Shown here: in pieces, positions 32,935-43,322 of the stretch
Position numbering within the stretch: position 1 is the stretch's first letter
Layout of the letters: each line of letters begins with the position of its first letter
Source: Roseibium aggregatum IAM 12614
Lineage (GTDB): Bacteria > Pseudomonadota > Alphaproteobacteria > Rhizobiales > Stappiaceae
Assembly (NCBI RefSeq): GCF_000168975.1
Contig: NZ_AAUW01000007.1
Location: 186,001 to 250,000 of the forward strand
Direction: 5' to 3'
Length of the DNA: 64,000 bases
Program-made: the position numbers and the translations under genes
Notes under the pieces: generated by a model
The model's database searches: none
Told to the model about the DNA's origin: nothing
The model's input: only the letters and a program-made list of their open reading frames with translations

Positions 32935-33130
32935 TCATAACAAAAAGATGCCTTGGCAGAAATGCCAAGAGGCTCAAGGACATCGCGGTCTGAGTCTTGG
33001 GAGGAAGGACCCTCAGGCGCACCTTTTGGTTAGCAGCCGCCCAGCCATACGGGAATACCGGATGGTAAGGGTACAGGGTCGAATTTAGACGCGGAACTTT
33101 TCAAAGGCAGAGCTTGGCTCTGCCTTTTTT
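32935..33130 (+). ncRNA. Candidate structured small RNA of ~195 nt
   Basis: No protein gene lies on the plus strand here, yet the segment ends in a strong plus-strand terminator. It contains compact hairpins: TTGGCA-GAAA-TGCCAA (32953-32968), CTGAG/CTCAG around 32991-33016, and CCATACGG-GAATA-CCGGATGG (33045-33065) with one mismatch. Size and stand-alone position would fit 6S RNA or another alphaproteobacterial sRNA, but I could not match it to a known consensus. The exact ends are estimates, the 5' end from a weak promoter and the 3' end from the terminator. Confidence 0.5.
33103..33130 (+). terminator. Terminator of the orphan RNA
   Basis: Perfect 10-bp stem, AAAGGCAGAG (33103-33112) with CTCTGCCTTT (33118-33127), 5-nt loop, and a run of 6 T on the plus strand. 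The minus strand lacks a comparable T run, so it is directional. Confidence 0.88.
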
Positions 33131-33214
33131 CTTTGCAGTCTTGCCACCCTTTTCCTATCGGAAAACTTGAATAGTCAAAGAGCCAGACGCAAAACGGTCC
33201 GGCCAGTGCACCCG

Positions 33215-33505
33215 TCAGTTCGACGGGTGGCTATAGCTGCCTGTGGGCGGGTTCAGGAACGGTATGTCATCGAGCCCATATCCTGAGCTGCGCAAACCGA
33301 GATAGGCGGCAAAGACCACCGTTGTCACGACTGTGGTGAGGAAAATGACCCGGCTGAAATGCGGCCGGTCCGGAGCGCTCGGCTCGGAGCCAGGTACAAC
33401 CTCGCCCGCTTCCTCCTGCGTCCGGCGCAAGCCGAACGGCAGAATGGCGAACAGAATAATCCACCAGAGCATGAAGTAGATGGCCATGCCAAACGCGATG
33501 GACAT
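33215..33505 (-). CDS. DUF1467-type small membrane protein
   Basis: A 96-residue protein of unknown function with two membrane helices (about residues 4-24 and 52-72). MLWWIILFAILPFGLRRTQE is the hallmark of the DUF1467 family, a small alphaproteobacterial group. It is 3 bp downstream of mce, in the position usual for the family next to proS, so it is probably co-transcribed with mce and rnj. Confidence 0.85.
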   Translation of the reverse strand: MSIAFGMAIYFMLWWIILFAILPFGLRRTQEEAGEVVPGSEPSAPDRPHFSRVIFLTTVVTTVVFAAYLGLRSSGYGLDDIPFLNPPTGSYSHPSN

Positions 33506-33508
33506 GAG

Positions 33509-33913
33509 TTAAGCCTCTTCCAGTTCGGTCAACGTGCCAAGAAAGTCCTTGGGATGGAGAAACAGCACAGGCTTGCCGTGCGCCCCGATCTTCGGTTCAC
33601 CATCGCCAAGTACCCTGGCGCCGTCTGCCAGCAGCTTGTCACGCGCGGCAATGATGTCGTCAACCTCGTAGCAGACGTGGTGAATGCCACCGGACGGATT
33701 CTTTTCCAGGAACTTTGCAATGGGAGAATTTTCGCCAAGCGGTTCGAGCAGCTCGATCTTGGTATTCGGCAGGTTGATAAACACCGTGCTGACACCGTGA
33801 TCCGGCTGCTCTTCCCTGGCTGAAACCTCTGCCCCGAGAGTGTCCCGGTAAACTGCCGTTGCCGCTTCGATATCCGAAACCGCAATGGCGACATGATTGA
33901 GCCGTCCGATCAT
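33509..33913 (-). CDS. mce: Methylmalonyl-CoA epimerase
   Basis: Interconverts the (R) and (S) epimers of methylmalonyl-CoA in propionyl-CoA breakdown; a VOC-fold metalloenzyme. The 134 residues include the first metal-binding strand LNHVAIAVSDIE (His 7), ELLEPLGENSPIAKFLEKNP in the middle, and the second-module signature GGIHHVCYEVDDI. The partner methylmalonyl-CoA mutase is not in this window. Confidence 0.94.
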   Translation of the reverse strand: MIGRLNHVAIAVSDIEAATAVYRDTLGAEVSAREEQPDHGVSTVFINLPNTKIELLEPLGENSPIAKFLEKNPSGGIHHVCYEVDDIIAARDKLLADGARVLGDGEPKIGAHGKPVLFLHPKDFLGTLTELEEA

Positions 33914-33958
33914 TTGACAAACCTCCGCTGCCGGCGGCCCCCCGGGCCGCCGTGAGGA

Positions 33959-35644
33959 CTATAGTTGGGTCACCATCACCTTGCAGAGCGTCTTTTTGCC
34001 CCAGACGTTCTGGATCTCGGATCTAGCCGCACGGCGCGCAGCCTCGGCAACCAGATCCTTGTCCTTGCGCCGGCTCTTCGGGATGCTGGTCACAGCGCCC
34101 CTTACGGCCTTGATGACGATATCCTCCATCGGATCGCCTTCATCGTCCGTGTCCGGCAAGCCCAGCAGCGCGACATTGGGGTCGTCGAGCAGTTCCCCTG
34201 CCCGGTTGACCACCAGCGCGATCACGGCAGCACCTGCGAAGGACAGCTTGCGCCGTTCCTTGACACCGGTGACTTCCGGATCGTCCAGAATGTCGCCGTC
34301 TTTCACCAGAATGCCCGACGGAGCCTCGTCGATGATACCGGCACGGCCTGCACTCAGCCGGATGATGTCCCCGTTCTTGCCGCGCACCACTTCAGGCACT
34401 CCAAGGCCCTTCGCAAACGCAGCTTGAGCGGCAAGATGCAACGGTTCACCGTGAACGGGAAGTACGACTTTCGGCTGGAGCAGCTTGTAAAGCTGTTCCA
34501 GTTCGCCGCGGCGCGGGTGACCGGAGACATGCACAAGTGCATCCCGGTCGGTGACGATGTCGACATCCTTGTCGGCAAGGTTGTTCAGCACTTCTCCGAC
34601 GGCTTTTTCATTTCCCGGGATGGTGCGGGATGAGAAGATCACCATATCGCCCTTCGACAGCGCGATATTGCGATGGTCACCGGCCGCGATCCTGGCAAGT
34701 GCAGCCCTTGCTTCCCCTTGGGACCCGGTACAAAGCAGCACCGTCTTTTCACGCGGCAGATAGCCATAAGCTTCTTCATCGTGGAAAGGCTTCAATCCGT
34801 CCAGATAGCCCAGTTCTCCGGCAACCTCGATCACCCGGTGCATCGAGCGGCCGACAATCACCATGTCGCGATCATTGGCAGCGGCAGCTTCCGCGATGGC
34901 CCGGATACGGGCAACGTTGGAAGCAAAGGTGGTGACCGCGATGCGCTTGCTCGCCTTGGCCATCACCTTTCTGAGTTCGACAGCAACATCCGCCTCGCTT
35001 GGGCTGACCCCATCGCGGATTGCGTTCGTGCTGTCGCAGACTAGCGCCATCACCCCTTCGCGGCCGAGTTCCGCAAGCCGGTCAAGGTCGATCGGAAGCC
35101 CGACGCCCGGTGTCCTGTCGATCTTCCAGTCACCTGTGTGCAGCACCATTCCGGCCGGAGTACGGATCGCCAGAGCGCAAGGCTCGGGAATGGAGTGCGC
35201 CATCGCGACAAATTCGACATCGAATGGACCGATCTTGTGGCGCTCGCCCTGCTTGACCACCGTCACGGGAACCTCTTCAGCCCCCGGCTCGCTTTCCGTC
35301 TTCGCAGCGAGCAGACCGGCCGTGAAGGCCGTCGCGTAGACAGGAACCTTCAGGAAGGGCCATAGGTGCAGGATGCCACCGTAGTGGTCCTCATGGGCAT
35401 GGGTGATGACCATGCCGGCGATATTGTCGACTTCATCTTCCAGAAACTTGATATCCGGGACGACTACATCGATGCCCGGAAGTTCCGGACCGGCGAAACT
35501 TACACCGCAGTCGACGATGAGCCATGTCCGGTCGTCTTCCGGCCCGTAGCCGTAAAGTCCGAGGTTCATGCCGATTTCGCCAACCCCGCCCAACGGCAGA
35601 AATACGATATCGTTGTTGTTGTTCTTGTTCTTGGCCGAAGCCAT
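33959..35644 (-). CDS. rnj: Ribonuclease J
   Basis: Metallo-beta-lactamase/beta-CASP ribonuclease with 5'-exonuclease and endonuclease activities in RNA processing and decay. The 561 residues start with a basic Asn/Lys tail, then LPLGGVGEIGMN; the metal motif HAHEDH spans residues 82-87. The beta-CASP part contains TGSQGEARAALARIA, and HVSGHPRRGELEQL supplies later metal ligands. It is a common gene in alphaproteobacteria next to birA and nuoN. Confidence 0.94.
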   Translation of the reverse strand: MASAKNKNNNNDIVFLPLGGVGEIGMNLGLYGYGPEDDRTWLIVDCGVSFAGPELPGIDVVVPDIKFLEDEVDNIAGMVITHAHEDHYGGILHLWPFLKVPVYATAFTAGLLAAKTESEPGAEEVPVTVVKQGERHKIGPFDVEFVAMAHSIPEPCALAIRTPAGMVLHTGDWKIDRTPGVGLPIDLDRLAELGREGVMALVCDSTNAIRDGVSPSEADVAVELRKVMAKASKRIAVTTFASNVARIRAIAEAAAANDRDMVIVGRSMHRVIEVAGELGYLDGLKPFHDEEAYGYLPREKTVLLCTGSQGEARAALARIAAGDHRNIALSKGDMVIFSSRTIPGNEKAVGEVLNNLADKDVDIVTDRDALVHVSGHPRRGELEQLYKLLQPKVVLPVHGEPLHLAAQAAFAKGLGVPEVVRGKNGDIIRLSAGRAGIIDEAPSGILVKDGDILDDPEVTGVKERRKLSFAGAAVIALVVNRAGELLDDPNVALLGLPDTDDEGDPMEDIVIKAVRGAVTSIPKSRRKDKDLVAEAARRAARSEIQNVWGKKTLCKVMVTQL

Positions 35645-35686
35645 GAATTGCTCCTTTAAACGTCAGATCGAGCGACGGCCCGGCGC

Positions 35687-36460
35687 TCAGGCACCAGGCA
35701 AAAACACATCGCCCGCATAAATCGTGCGCGCACCGCCACCGTCCTGCTTCAAGACCAGGTGTCCGCGCGCATCCAGATCGGCAAAAGTGCCGGTAATTTC
35801 TTCCTGGGCGGTTCGAACCGTTATGGTCTTGCCCAGATGTGCCGCCCGTTTCAGCCAGGCACGGCGAATTCCATCAAACCCATCTGGTTGCTGCCAGCGG
35901 GACAGATTGTCCGCAAGCGCCTCCGCCAGACATTCGAACAACCGCTGAGCCGTAACCTGATAGCCCAGGCTCCTCAGATCTGTCGCCTGGTACAGGGACA
36001 ACGGCGGGTGGGAAACACAATTCACACCGAAACCGAGGACGACTGCCTGGCGTCCATCCGCCAGTGTTTCAGCCTCAAGCAGAATGCCGGACAGTTTCGA
36101 ACCGTCAACAAGCAGGTCGTTCGGCCACTTAAGGCTTACCAGTTGCAGTGTGCCGGCAGCTTTGTCAACGGCTTCAGCAAGGGCGACGGCCGCAGCAAGC
36201 GGCAATTCGCCGATCCGTTCGGCCGGTTTGGGGTCGACCAAGAGCAGGCTTGCGAACAGGTTGCCTTTCGGCGAGGACCAGTCGCGCCCGCGCCGACCAC
36301 GCCCGGAGGTCTGCTCATCAGCCCGGATCCACAATCGCCCGGCATCGCCTTGCCGCGCCCGGTCGAAACATAGCGAATTTGTGGAGCTGGCAGTTTCAAG
36401 CTCCACAAAGCGAAAATCCGGCGCACCGGGCGCCGGACGTTCATATCCATAACTCCTCAT
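35687..36460 (-). CDS. birA: Biotin-[acetyl-CoA-carboxylase] ligase
   Basis: Attaches biotin to carboxylase carrier domains through biotinyl-AMP. The 257-residue protein has the nucleotide loop TSGRGRRGRDW, the KWPNDLLVDGSKLSGILLE catalytic segment, and a small C-terminal SH3-like domain. There is no N-terminal helix-turn-helix, so it is a ligase only and not a repressor. It begins 8 bp after nuoN and probably sits in the nuo transcript, the usual alphaproteobacterial arrangement. Confidence 0.95.
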   Translation of the reverse strand: MRSYGYERPAPGAPDFRFVELETASSTNSLCFDRARQGDAGRLWIRADEQTSGRGRRGRDWSSPKGNLFASLLLVDPKPAERIGELPLAAAVALAEAVDKAAGTLQLVSLKWPNDLLVDGSKLSGILLEAETLADGRQAVVLGFGVNCVSHPPLSLYQATDLRSLGYQVTAQRLFECLAEALADNLSRWQQPDGFDGIRRAWLKRAAHLGKTITVRTAQEEITGTFADLDARGHLVLKQDGGGARTIYAGDVFLPGA

Positions 36461-36468
36461 ACGGTCGG

Positions 36469-37908
36469 TCAGAAGAGCGACTGTGCAGCAGTGCTTGCCG
36501 CGCCGACGATCTGCCCGGGAGCCAGCCAGAAGAAGATCACGAACAGGCTCGACAGACCGAGCACAACCCGCAGCTCCATCGGCATGGCCTCGAAGCCTTC
36601 GACCGGCTCGTCAAAGAACATCACCTTGACGATACGCAGGTAATAATAGGCCCCCACAACAGACGCGACCACGCCGATCACGGCCAGCGGGAACAGACCG
36701 GCTTCGACAGCTGCGCTGAAGACGTACCACTTGCCGAAGAAACCGACCAGCGGCGGGATACCGGCGAGCGAGAACATCAAGAGGCCCAGCAGGATTGCCA
36801 TCGGCAGGTTGGTCTGAGACAGGCCGGCAAGATCGCTGACCTCCTCGACCATGCCATCCTTGCGGCGCATGGACAGGATGCAGGCGAAGACGCCAAGCGT
36901 CATGCCCATATAGGCGATCATGTAGAAGATGACGCCTTCAACACCCGTCTGGGTGCCAGCAGCCAGACCGACCAGCGCATAACCCATGTGACCGATGGAC
37001 GAATAGGCCATCAGTCGTTTCAGGTTGTGCTGCCCGATGGCTGCAAAGGCACCGAGCACCATGGACGCAATCGACACGAACACGATGATCTGCTGCCAGT
37101 CGTTGGTGACTGGCTGGAACGCTTCGATCACGATCCGGACGAGCATGCCCATCGCAGCGACTTTCGGTGCGGCTGCCAGGAAAGCGGTGACCGGCGTCGG
37201 TGCCCCCTCATAGACATCCGGTGTCCACATGTGGAACGGCACCGCAGAGATCTTGAAGGCGAGGCCGGCAAGAATGAAGGTCAGGCCGATCACAAGACCG
37301 ATGGACGCTCCGTCGTGCGACAGCGCCTCTGCAATACCGTCGAAAGCGATCTGGCCGGAAAAGCCGTAGACCAGCGACATGCCGTAGAGCAGCATGCCCG
37401 ACGACAGGGCACCCAGCACGAAATACTTCAGGCCGGCCTCTGTCGAGCGCACGCTGTCCCTGTTGATGGCGGCAACAACGTAGAGCGCGAGGCTCTGCAG
37501 TTCCAGACCGAGATAAAGCGCGATCATGTCGTTGGCCGACAGCATCAGCATCATGCCGAGCGTCGCCAGAACGATCAGGATCGGATACTCGAAATGGTCG
37601 AACGACTGGCTCTTGGCATAGGCCCAGGACATGGCGATGGCGAAGAACGAACCCGCCAGCACCAGCAATTTGAGCAGATAGGCGAAATCATCCAGAATGA
37701 AGGAACCGCCGAAGGTTTCGCCAAAGGCCGGCACGAACAGAAGCACCAGGAAGGTACCGCCGAGCAGGCCCATTGCTCCGCCGAAGACGGCATAGCTGAC
37801 ACGCTTGCCGCCGAAGGCGCCGATCATCAGCAGCACCATGGCTCCGAGGGCCAGGATGATCTCCGGCAGAACCGGCTTGAGATCTGGCAATAGGGTCAAT
37901 TCAGACAT
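36469..37908 (-). CDS. nuoN: NADH-quinone oxidoreductase subunit N
   Basis: Antiporter-like proton-pumping subunit of complex I, 479 residues with about 14 membrane helices. The start at 37908 ([20 protein letters not shown]) is preferred over a longer frame overlapping the nuoM stop region. The conserved [20 protein letters not shown] and [15 protein letters not shown] segments include Lys and His residues used in proton translocation. It is the last nuo gene, followed closely by birA. Confidence 0.96.
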   Translation of the reverse strand: MSELTLLPDLKPVLPEIILALGAMVLLMIGAFGGKRVSYAVFGGAMGLLGGTFLVLLFVPAFGETFGGSFILDDFAYLLKLLVLAGSFFAIAMSWAYAKSQSFDHFEYPILIVLATLGMMLMLSANDMIALYLGLELQSLALYVVAAINRDSVRSTEAGLKYFVLGALSSGMLLYGMSLVYGFSGQIAFDGIAEALSHDGASIGLVIGLTFILAGLAFKISAVPFHMWTPDVYEGAPTPVTAFLAAAPKVAAMGMLVRIVIEAFQPVTNDWQQIIVFVSIASMVLGAFAAIGQHNLKRLMAYSSIGHMGYALVGLAAGTQTGVEGVIFYMIAYMGMTLGVFACILSMRRKDGMVEEVSDLAGLSQTNLPMAILLGLLMFSLAGIPPLVGFFGKWYVFSAAVEAGLFPLAVIGVVASVVGAYYYLRIVKVMFFDEPVEGFEAMPMELRVVLGLSSLFVIFFWLAPGQIVGAASTAAQSLF

Positions 37909-37930
37909 AGCTCTGTCTCGTCCTCGAAAC

Positions 37931-39457
37931 CTAGTGGGCCACGGCGGCGGACGCTGCGTGCTGGACAATGCCAGCCGCGTCGAGCGCCGCGGTGTATTGA
38001 TTGATGAGATTGTCGACTGCCCCCTGGGTCACATCCAGGATCGCCATCGGATAGAAGCCGAAGAAGATGGTCAGGATGATCATGGGGACCAGGATGACCT
38101 TTTCCCTGAGGTTCAGGTCGAGGATCGACTTGAGGCTTTCCTTTTCCAGCGCACCGAAAACGACACGGCGGTAGAGGTAAAGCGCATAGGCGGCAGACAG
38201 GATAACACCGGTGGTCGCAAAGAAAGCTACCCAGGAGTTGACCTGGAACGCACCCATCAGCGTCAGGATTTCACCGACGAACCCGGACGTACCCGGCAGG
38301 CCGACGTTGGCCATGGTGAAGATCAGGAAGGCGACCGCATACTTCGGCATCCGGTTGACCAGGCCGCCATAGGCGGTGATGTCACGCGTATGCATCCGGT
38401 CGTAGATGACGCCGACGCAAAGGAAGAGCGCGCCGGAGACAATGCCGTGGGAAAGCATCTGGAAGATACCGCCCTGCACGCCCTGTTCGGTCATCGTGAA
38501 GATACCCATGGTAACATAGCCCATGTGCGCAACCGATGAATAGGCGATCAGCTTCTTGATGTCCTCCTGGGCGAGCGCCACCAGAGACGTGTAGATGATC
38601 GCCACTACCGACAGCGTGAACACGAAAGGTGCAAACATGTCGGAGGCAAGCGGGAACATCGGCAGCGAGAAGCGCAGGAAGCCGTAACCGCCGAGCTTCA
38701 GGAGCACGCCCGCCAGAATGACGGAACCGGCGGTCGGTGCTTCCACGTGTGCGTCCGGCAACCAGGTATGCACCGGCCACATCGGCATCTTCACGGCAAA
38801 GCTCGCAAAGAAAGCCAGCCAGAGCCAGGTTTGCATTCCGGCCGGGAACTGATGCACCAGCAACTCTTCGATGTTGGTGGTGCCGGCGTTCCAGTACATC
38901 GCCATGATCGCGATCAGCATCAGAACGGAGCCGAGCAGCGTGTAGAGGAAGAACTTGTAGGATGCATAGACCCTGCGCGCGCCGCCCCACACGCCGATGA
39001 TCAGGAACATCGGAATGAGGCCCGCTTCGAAGAAGACGTAGAACACGACCAGATCCAGCGCACAGAAGACGCCGATCATCAGCGTTTCCAGAACGAGGAA
39101 GGCAATCATGTATTCCTTCACCCGCTTCTGTACGCTGTCCCAGGAGGCCAGAATGCAGAACGGCATCAGGAAGGTGGTCAGGATCACGAAGAGGACGGAA
39201 ATACCGTCGACACCCATGCGGTAGCTGATGTTGCTGCCCAGCCATTCGCGGTGTTCCACGAACTGGAAACCGGAATTGGCGTAGTCGAAATTGCCCCAGA
39301 TAAACAGCGACAGAAGGAAGGTCACCGAGGTGGTCACCAGAGCGACCATCCGGATGTTCTTCTTGCTGCCCTCGTCATTGCCCGGAACCAGGAGAATGAA
39401 GAGCACGCCCAGCAGCGGCAAGAACGTCGTGAGTGACAGAATTGGCCAGTCAATCAT
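37931..39457 (-). CDS. nuoM: NADH-quinone oxidoreductase subunit M
   Basis: Antiporter-like proton-pumping subunit, 508 residues, about 14 helices. The start ATG overlaps the nuoL stop by one base (TAATG), indicating translational coupling. Helix 5 carries the conserved Glu ([12 protein letters not shown]), and [16 protein letters not shown] marks the discontinuous helix region. It ends with an Ala/His-rich tail (ASAAVAH). Confidence 0.96.
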   Translation of the reverse strand: MIDWPILSLTTFLPLLGVLFILLVPGNDEGSKKNIRMVALVTTSVTFLLSLFIWGNFDYANSGFQFVEHREWLGSNISYRMGVDGISVLFVILTTFLMPFCILASWDSVQKRVKEYMIAFLVLETLMIGVFCALDLVVFYVFFEAGLIPMFLIIGVWGGARRVYASYKFFLYTLLGSVLMLIAIMAMYWNAGTTNIEELLVHQFPAGMQTWLWLAFFASFAVKMPMWPVHTWLPDAHVEAPTAGSVILAGVLLKLGGYGFLRFSLPMFPLASDMFAPFVFTLSVVAIIYTSLVALAQEDIKKLIAYSSVAHMGYVTMGIFTMTEQGVQGGIFQMLSHGIVSGALFLCVGVIYDRMHTRDITAYGGLVNRMPKYAVAFLIFTMANVGLPGTSGFVGEILTLMGAFQVNSWVAFFATTGVILSAAYALYLYRRVVFGALEKESLKSILDLNLREKVILVPMIILTIFFGFYPMAILDVTQGAVDNLINQYTAALDAAGIVQHAASAAVAH

Positions 39458-41460
39458 TAGTGTGCACCCCCGCCGGTGCCCGCACCGGTGAACATCGACC
39501 AGGTGATAAGCGCAGCCACACCGATCAGCATCGCAAATGCATAGTGATAGAGATATCCGGTCTGCAGGCGGACGACCCAAGCGGTCACGTTCTGGACACG
39601 GGCGGCAACGCCGTTCGGGCCATAACCGTCAATCACGGTGCCATCGCCCTTCTTCCAGAGGACCCGGCCGAGCCACATGGCAGGACGGATAAAGATGAAG
39701 TTATAGAGCTCGTCGAAGTACCACTTGTTGAGCAGGAACTGATAGAGGCCGGAATGGCGCTCTGCGAGCTGCTTCGGCATTTCCGGCGAGCGGATGTAGA
39801 ACTGGTAGGCCACCAGGAAACCCAGAACCATCATCACGAACGGCGATACCTTCACCCAGCCAGGAACTTCGTGCATGGCATGCAGGATGTGGTTGGTTTC
39901 ACTGTTGAACAGCGCCCCCTTCCAGAACTCCGCATAGCCTTCGCCGTAGAACGAACCGTAGAAGACCATGCCCGCAAGAACGGCACCGATGGACAGGACG
40001 AACAGCGGCACGGTCATCACCAGCGGCGATTCATGCACGTGCTTCATGACATCGACAGGTGCACGCGGCTTGCCGTGGAAGGTCATGAATGTCAGACGCC
40101 AGGAGTAGAACGACGTCAGCGCAGCGGCGATCACGGTCATCCAGAAGCCATAAAGGGCCATCGGATTGGCGTGTTCGCCCGTGGAGCCGGCAAAGGCAGC
40201 CTCGATGATCGCGTCCTTGGAAATGAAGCCGGCGAAACCGATATGGGTGAACGGAATGCCGACACCCGTCAGGGCCAGCGTGCCGATCATCATCGTCCAG
40301 TAGGTAATCGGAATATGCTTCCGAAGGCCCCCCATCTTGCGCATGTCCTGCTCGTCGGAAACGGCGTGGATCACCGAACCGGCGCAAAGGAACAGGAGCG
40401 CCTTGAAGAAGGCGTGCGTGAACAGGTGGAAGATACCGATGGAGTATGCCCCGACACCAAGTGCGACGAACATGTAGCCGAGCTGCGAACAGGTCGAATA
40501 GGCAATCACGCGCTTGATGTCGTTCTGCACCAGACCGACGGTCGCGGCGAAGAAGGCCGTCGTCGCTCCGAAGAAGACGATGACTGTCAGCGCAGTGTGC
40601 GAGAGTTCCATCAGCGGCGACAGGCGCGCCACCATGAAGACACCCGCCGTCACCATGGTCGCCGCGTGGATAAGCGCGGACACCGGTGTCGGGCCTTCCA
40701 TCGCGTCCGGCAGCCAGGTGTGCAGCAGGAACTGAGCCGACTTGCCCATGGCCCCCATGAAGAGCAGCAGGCAGACGACCGTCATCGCACCATGCGGATC
40801 AAGATGATAACCGAGGAAGGTCATCACTTCGCCGTGCTCCTGAATGAAGGACGGCGCATCGTTGAAGATGGTCGTGAATTCGATGCTCTGGAACAGATAG
40901 AAGACGCCGAAAATTCCGAGCGCAAAACCGAAGTCACCAACGCGGTTGACGACGAATGCCTTGATCGCGGCGGCGTTTGCGGACGGTTTCTGGTACCAGA
41001 AGCCGATCAGAAGGTAAGAGGCAAGGCCCACGCCTTCCCAGCCGAAGAACATCTGCAACAGGTTGTCGGCCGTTACCAGCGACAGCATCGCGAAGGTGAA
41101 CAGCGACAGATAGGCAAAAAAGCGTGGCCGGTGCGGGTCGTGATGCATGTAGCCGATGGAATAGACATGCACGAGCGCGGAGACCGTGGTGACCACGATC
41201 AGCATCACGGCGGTCAGCGTGTCGACCCGGATGGACCAGGAAACCTTCAGGTCACCGGCATCGATCCAGCGGAACAGATCGACAATCTGCATTTCGGAGC
41301 CGCCAAGCCAGAACCCGAAGAAGGTGATCCAGGACAGCAGCGCCGCAATGATCAGCAGACCACTGGTAATATATTCACTGGCTTTGGCACCGATGGCGCG
41401 GCCGAAAAGACCGGCGATCAGGAAGCCGATCAGCGGCAGGAACAGGATTGCGGAATACAT
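39457..41460 (-). CDS. nuoL: NADH-quinone oxidoreductase subunit L
   Basis: Largest antiporter-like subunit of complex I (667 residues), at the distal end of the membrane arm. It carries the core helices with [17 protein letters not shown] and [20 protein letters not shown], and the C-terminal extension forming the long lateral helix. It is 6 bp after nuoK. Confidence 0.97.
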   Translation of the reverse strand: MYSAILFLPLIGFLIAGLFGRAIGAKASEYITSGLLIIAALLSWITFFGFWLGGSEMQIVDLFRWIDAGDLKVSWSIRVDTLTAVMLIVVTTVSALVHVYSIGYMHHDPHRPRFFAYLSLFTFAMLSLVTADNLLQMFFGWEGVGLASYLLIGFWYQKPSANAAAIKAFVVNRVGDFGFALGIFGVFYLFQSIEFTTIFNDAPSFIQEHGEVMTFLGYHLDPHGAMTVVCLLLFMGAMGKSAQFLLHTWLPDAMEGPTPVSALIHAATMVTAGVFMVARLSPLMELSHTALTVIVFFGATTAFFAATVGLVQNDIKRVIAYSTCSQLGYMFVALGVGAYSIGIFHLFTHAFFKALLFLCAGSVIHAVSDEQDMRKMGGLRKHIPITYWTMMIGTLALTGVGIPFTHIGFAGFISKDAIIEAAFAGSTGEHANPMALYGFWMTVIAAALTSFYSWRLTFMTFHGKPRAPVDVMKHVHESPLVMTVPLFVLSIGAVLAGMVFYGSFYGEGYAEFWKGALFNSETNHILHAMHEVPGWVKVSPFVMMVLGFLVAYQFYIRSPEMPKQLAERHSGLYQFLLNKWYFDELYNFIFIRPAMWLGRVLWKKGDGTVIDGYGPNGVAARVQNVTAWVVRLQTGYLYHYAFAMLIGVAALITWSMFTGAGTGGGAH

Positions 41461-41466
41461 CAGCTC

Positions 41467-41775
41467 CTACCCTTTCATCACGTTGACGTCTTCCACGGCG
41501 ATGGAGCCGCGGTTCCGGTGGAAGACCACCAGGATCGCAAGGCCGATGGCGGCCTCAGCGGCAGCCACGGTGAGAACCAGCATGGTGAAGATCTGGCCCA
41601 TCATGTCGCCGAGGAACGACGAAAAGGCGACAAAGTTGATGTTCACCGACAGCAGCAGCAGTTCGATAGACATCAAGATAACAATCACGTTTTTCCTGTT
41701 CAGGAAGATCCCGAAGATCCCGATCGTGAACAGGATCGCCGCGACCGACAGATAGTGCGACAGACCGATTTCCAT
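41467..41775 (-). CDS. nuoK: NADH-quinone oxidoreductase subunit K
   Basis: Three-helix membrane subunit of complex I, 102 residues. The start at 41775 is supported by an upstream GAGG and by the family N terminus ([19 protein letters not shown]). The conserved Glu residues of [13 protein letters not shown] and [14 protein letters not shown], used in proton transfer, are present. Confidence 0.97.
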   Translation of the reverse strand: MEIGLSHYLSVAAILFTIGIFGIFLNRKNVIVILMSIELLLLSVNINFVAFSSFLGDMMGQIFTMLVLTVAAAEAAIGLAILVVFHRNRGSIAVEDVNVMKG

Positions 41776-41856
41776 GGGCGCCTCGCCGTGCTCCCCTCGT
41801 TTACCCCAACCGGAAACAGCACGGAGGAGCGTGCCGGTTCCCGGACTTTCTCGAAA

Positions 41857-41873
41857 ACGCAACCTGGTTGCGT
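41857..41873. repeat. Palindrome at the nuoJ stop
   Basis: Perfect 8-bp arms ACGCAACC / GGTTGCGT around a single T, ending at the nuoJ stop codon. It may form a cruciform or mRNA hairpin; no T run follows, so it is not a standard terminator. Confidence 0.4.
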
Positions 41874-42487
41874 CAGATACCCTTGCCCGTTTCCACCTTG
41901 CGGACCTCGATGGAGGTTTCGCGATTGCGCGCAACCTGGTCCGGAATGCTTTGACGTTTGACATTTGGCTTGTGGCGCAGGGTCAGGACAATCGCCCCGA
42001 TCATGGCCACCAGAAGAACCAGGCCAGCAACCTGGAAGAAGTAGATGTATTTGGTGTAGAGCACCGATCCGATCGCCTGGATGTTGCTCACGTCGCTGAG
42101 TGCCGGCATTGGCTCGGCTCCGTGCCCGAGAACACCCGGTGCGATGACCCAGGCACCGAGCCCCATCAGCAGCTCGACCAGCAGGATCACACCGACCAGC
42201 GCGCCGACGGGCAGATACTGCAGGAAGCCCTGTCGCAATTCGACAAAGTCCACGTCCAGCATCATGACGACGAACAGGAACAGCACCGCCACCGCGCCGA
42301 CATAGACGACCACCAGCAGCAATGCCAGGTATTCAGCGCCCAGCAGAATGAAAAGACCTGCGGAATTCACAAACGCCAGGATCAGGAACAGAACCGACGT
42401 CACCGGATTGCGCGACGCGATCACCATGAATGCTGACGCCAGTGTGACGCCGGCAAACAGGTAGAAAAAGAGGGCTTTCAGGATCAT
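41873..42487 (-). CDS. nuoJ: NADH-quinone oxidoreductase subunit J
   Basis: Five-helix membrane subunit of complex I near the quinone channel, 204 residues from the ATG at 42487 ([20 protein letters not shown]). The helix-3 segment [20 protein letters not shown] contains the pi-bulge region important for coupling. A hydrophilic C terminus follows. Confidence 0.96.
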   Translation of the reverse strand: MILKALFFYLFAGVTLASAFMVIASRNPVTSVLFLILAFVNSAGLFILLGAEYLALLLVVVYVGAVAVLFLFVVMMLDVDFVELRQGFLQYLPVGALVGVILLVELLMGLGAWVIAPGVLGHGAEPMPALSDVSNIQAIGSVLYTKYIYFFQVAGLVLLVAMIGAIVLTLRHKPNVKRQSIPDQVARNRETSIEVRKVETGKGI

Positions 42488-42576
42488 TTCGAAGACCTGC
42501 CTGTCGTGTGGCCTTGCGGCCGGAAGTGCGGTGCCCGGCCGGATTGCCGGGCGAGAATCCATTGGTGGGTATGCTC

Positions 42577-43065
42577 CTAACGGTAAGGAGCATCCATTTC
42601 AATGTTGCGGGCAATTTCGCGTTCCCAGCGGTCACCATTCGCAAGCAGCTTTTCCTTGTCGTAGTAAAGCTCTTCGCGGGTTTCCGTGGCGAATTCGAAA
42701 TTGGGGCCCTCGACGATCGCATCCACCGGGCAGGCTTCCTGACAGAAGCCGCAATAGATGCATTTGACCATGTCGATGTCGTAGCGCGTGGTACGGCGCG
42801 TGCCGTCGTTGCGGCGCGGGCCGGCCTCGATGGTGATTGCCTGTGCCGGGCAGATGGCTTCGCACAGCTTGCAGGCAATGCAGCGTTCTTCACCGTTCGG
42901 ATAACGGCGCAGGGCATGTTCACCCCGGAAACGCGGGCTCACCGGACCCTTCTCAAACGGATAATTGACCGTTGGTTTCGGCTTGAAGAAGTAACGCATC
43001 GCCAGAACGAAGGCCGACACGAACTCCTGCAGAAACAGCGATTTGACGGCTTGACTAAGTCCCAT
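42577..43065 (-). CDS. nuoI: NADH-quinone oxidoreductase subunit I
   Basis: Carries clusters N6a and N6b in the connecting module of complex I. The 162-residue form starts at 43065. Two 4Fe-4S motifs are complete: [12 protein letters not shown] (Cys 62, 65, 68, 72) and [12 protein letters not shown] (Cys 102, 105, 108, 112). The N-terminal amphipathic helix anchors it on the membrane. Confidence 0.97.
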   Translation of the reverse strand: MGLSQAVKSLFLQEFVSAFVLAMRYFFKPKPTVNYPFEKGPVSPRFRGEHALRRYPNGEERCIACKLCEAICPAQAITIEAGPRRNDGTRRTTRYDIDMVKCIYCGFCQEACPVDAIVEGPNFEFATETREELYYDKEKLLANGDRWEREIARNIEMDAPYR

Positions 43066-43085
43066 CGCTTTTAGCCTCTCTTTCC

Positions 43086-43322
43086 TCAACCAGCCAGTTG
43101 ACTGGCGGCCCAATAGCCGATGATCGGGAAACCGAACACCGGAACTCCAAAAACCAGTGCGCCCAAGAGCGCCTTGTGCCTGGCCGCGACACCACCGTCG
43201 CCGCCAGCTTGTCTGTTCTTCGTCTCAGCCGCCTGAAGCATGCCCTTCAGGATCTTCCAATCGAGCCAGCCGACATAAAGACCGACGGCGGCACCGATTG
43301 CACCGGCGAGCGAGATGGTCAC
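43086..43322 (-). CDS. 78-aa membrane protein inside the nuo operon (between nuoH and nuoI)
   Basis: Small protein with hydrophobic segments at both ends (about residues 3-20 and 50-74) around a charged loop rich in Gly, Lys and Arg. Its ATG overlaps the nuoH stop by four bases (ATGA), strongly suggesting it is translated with nuoH. It is not a core complex I subunit and I do not recognise a family. Extra small genes at this kind of position occur in some alphaproteobacterial nuo operons; a role in assembly or stability is only a guess. Confidence 0.7.
   Translation of the reverse strand: MTISLAGAIGAAVGLYVGWLDWKILKGMLQAAETKNRQAGGDGGVAARHKALLGALVFGVPVFGFPIIGYWAASQLAG

Noticed and set aside
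32900-33088. A 62-codon protein frame in the orphan RNA locus
   Set aside because: No ribosome-binding site and no protein-like features; the segment is better explained as structured RNA.
32803-33091. Complementary 10-mers (32803-32812 and 33082-33091) as the closing stem of a ~290-nt RNA
   Set aside because: The match does not extend, could arise by chance in this interval, and lies outside the better-supported 32935-33130 transcript.
39433-41961. An 842-codon open frame on the plus strand across nuoL and nuoK
   Set aside because: Antisense shadow of real nuo genes in GC-rich DNA; the product is low-complexity, rich in His, Asp and Arg, with no ribosome site.
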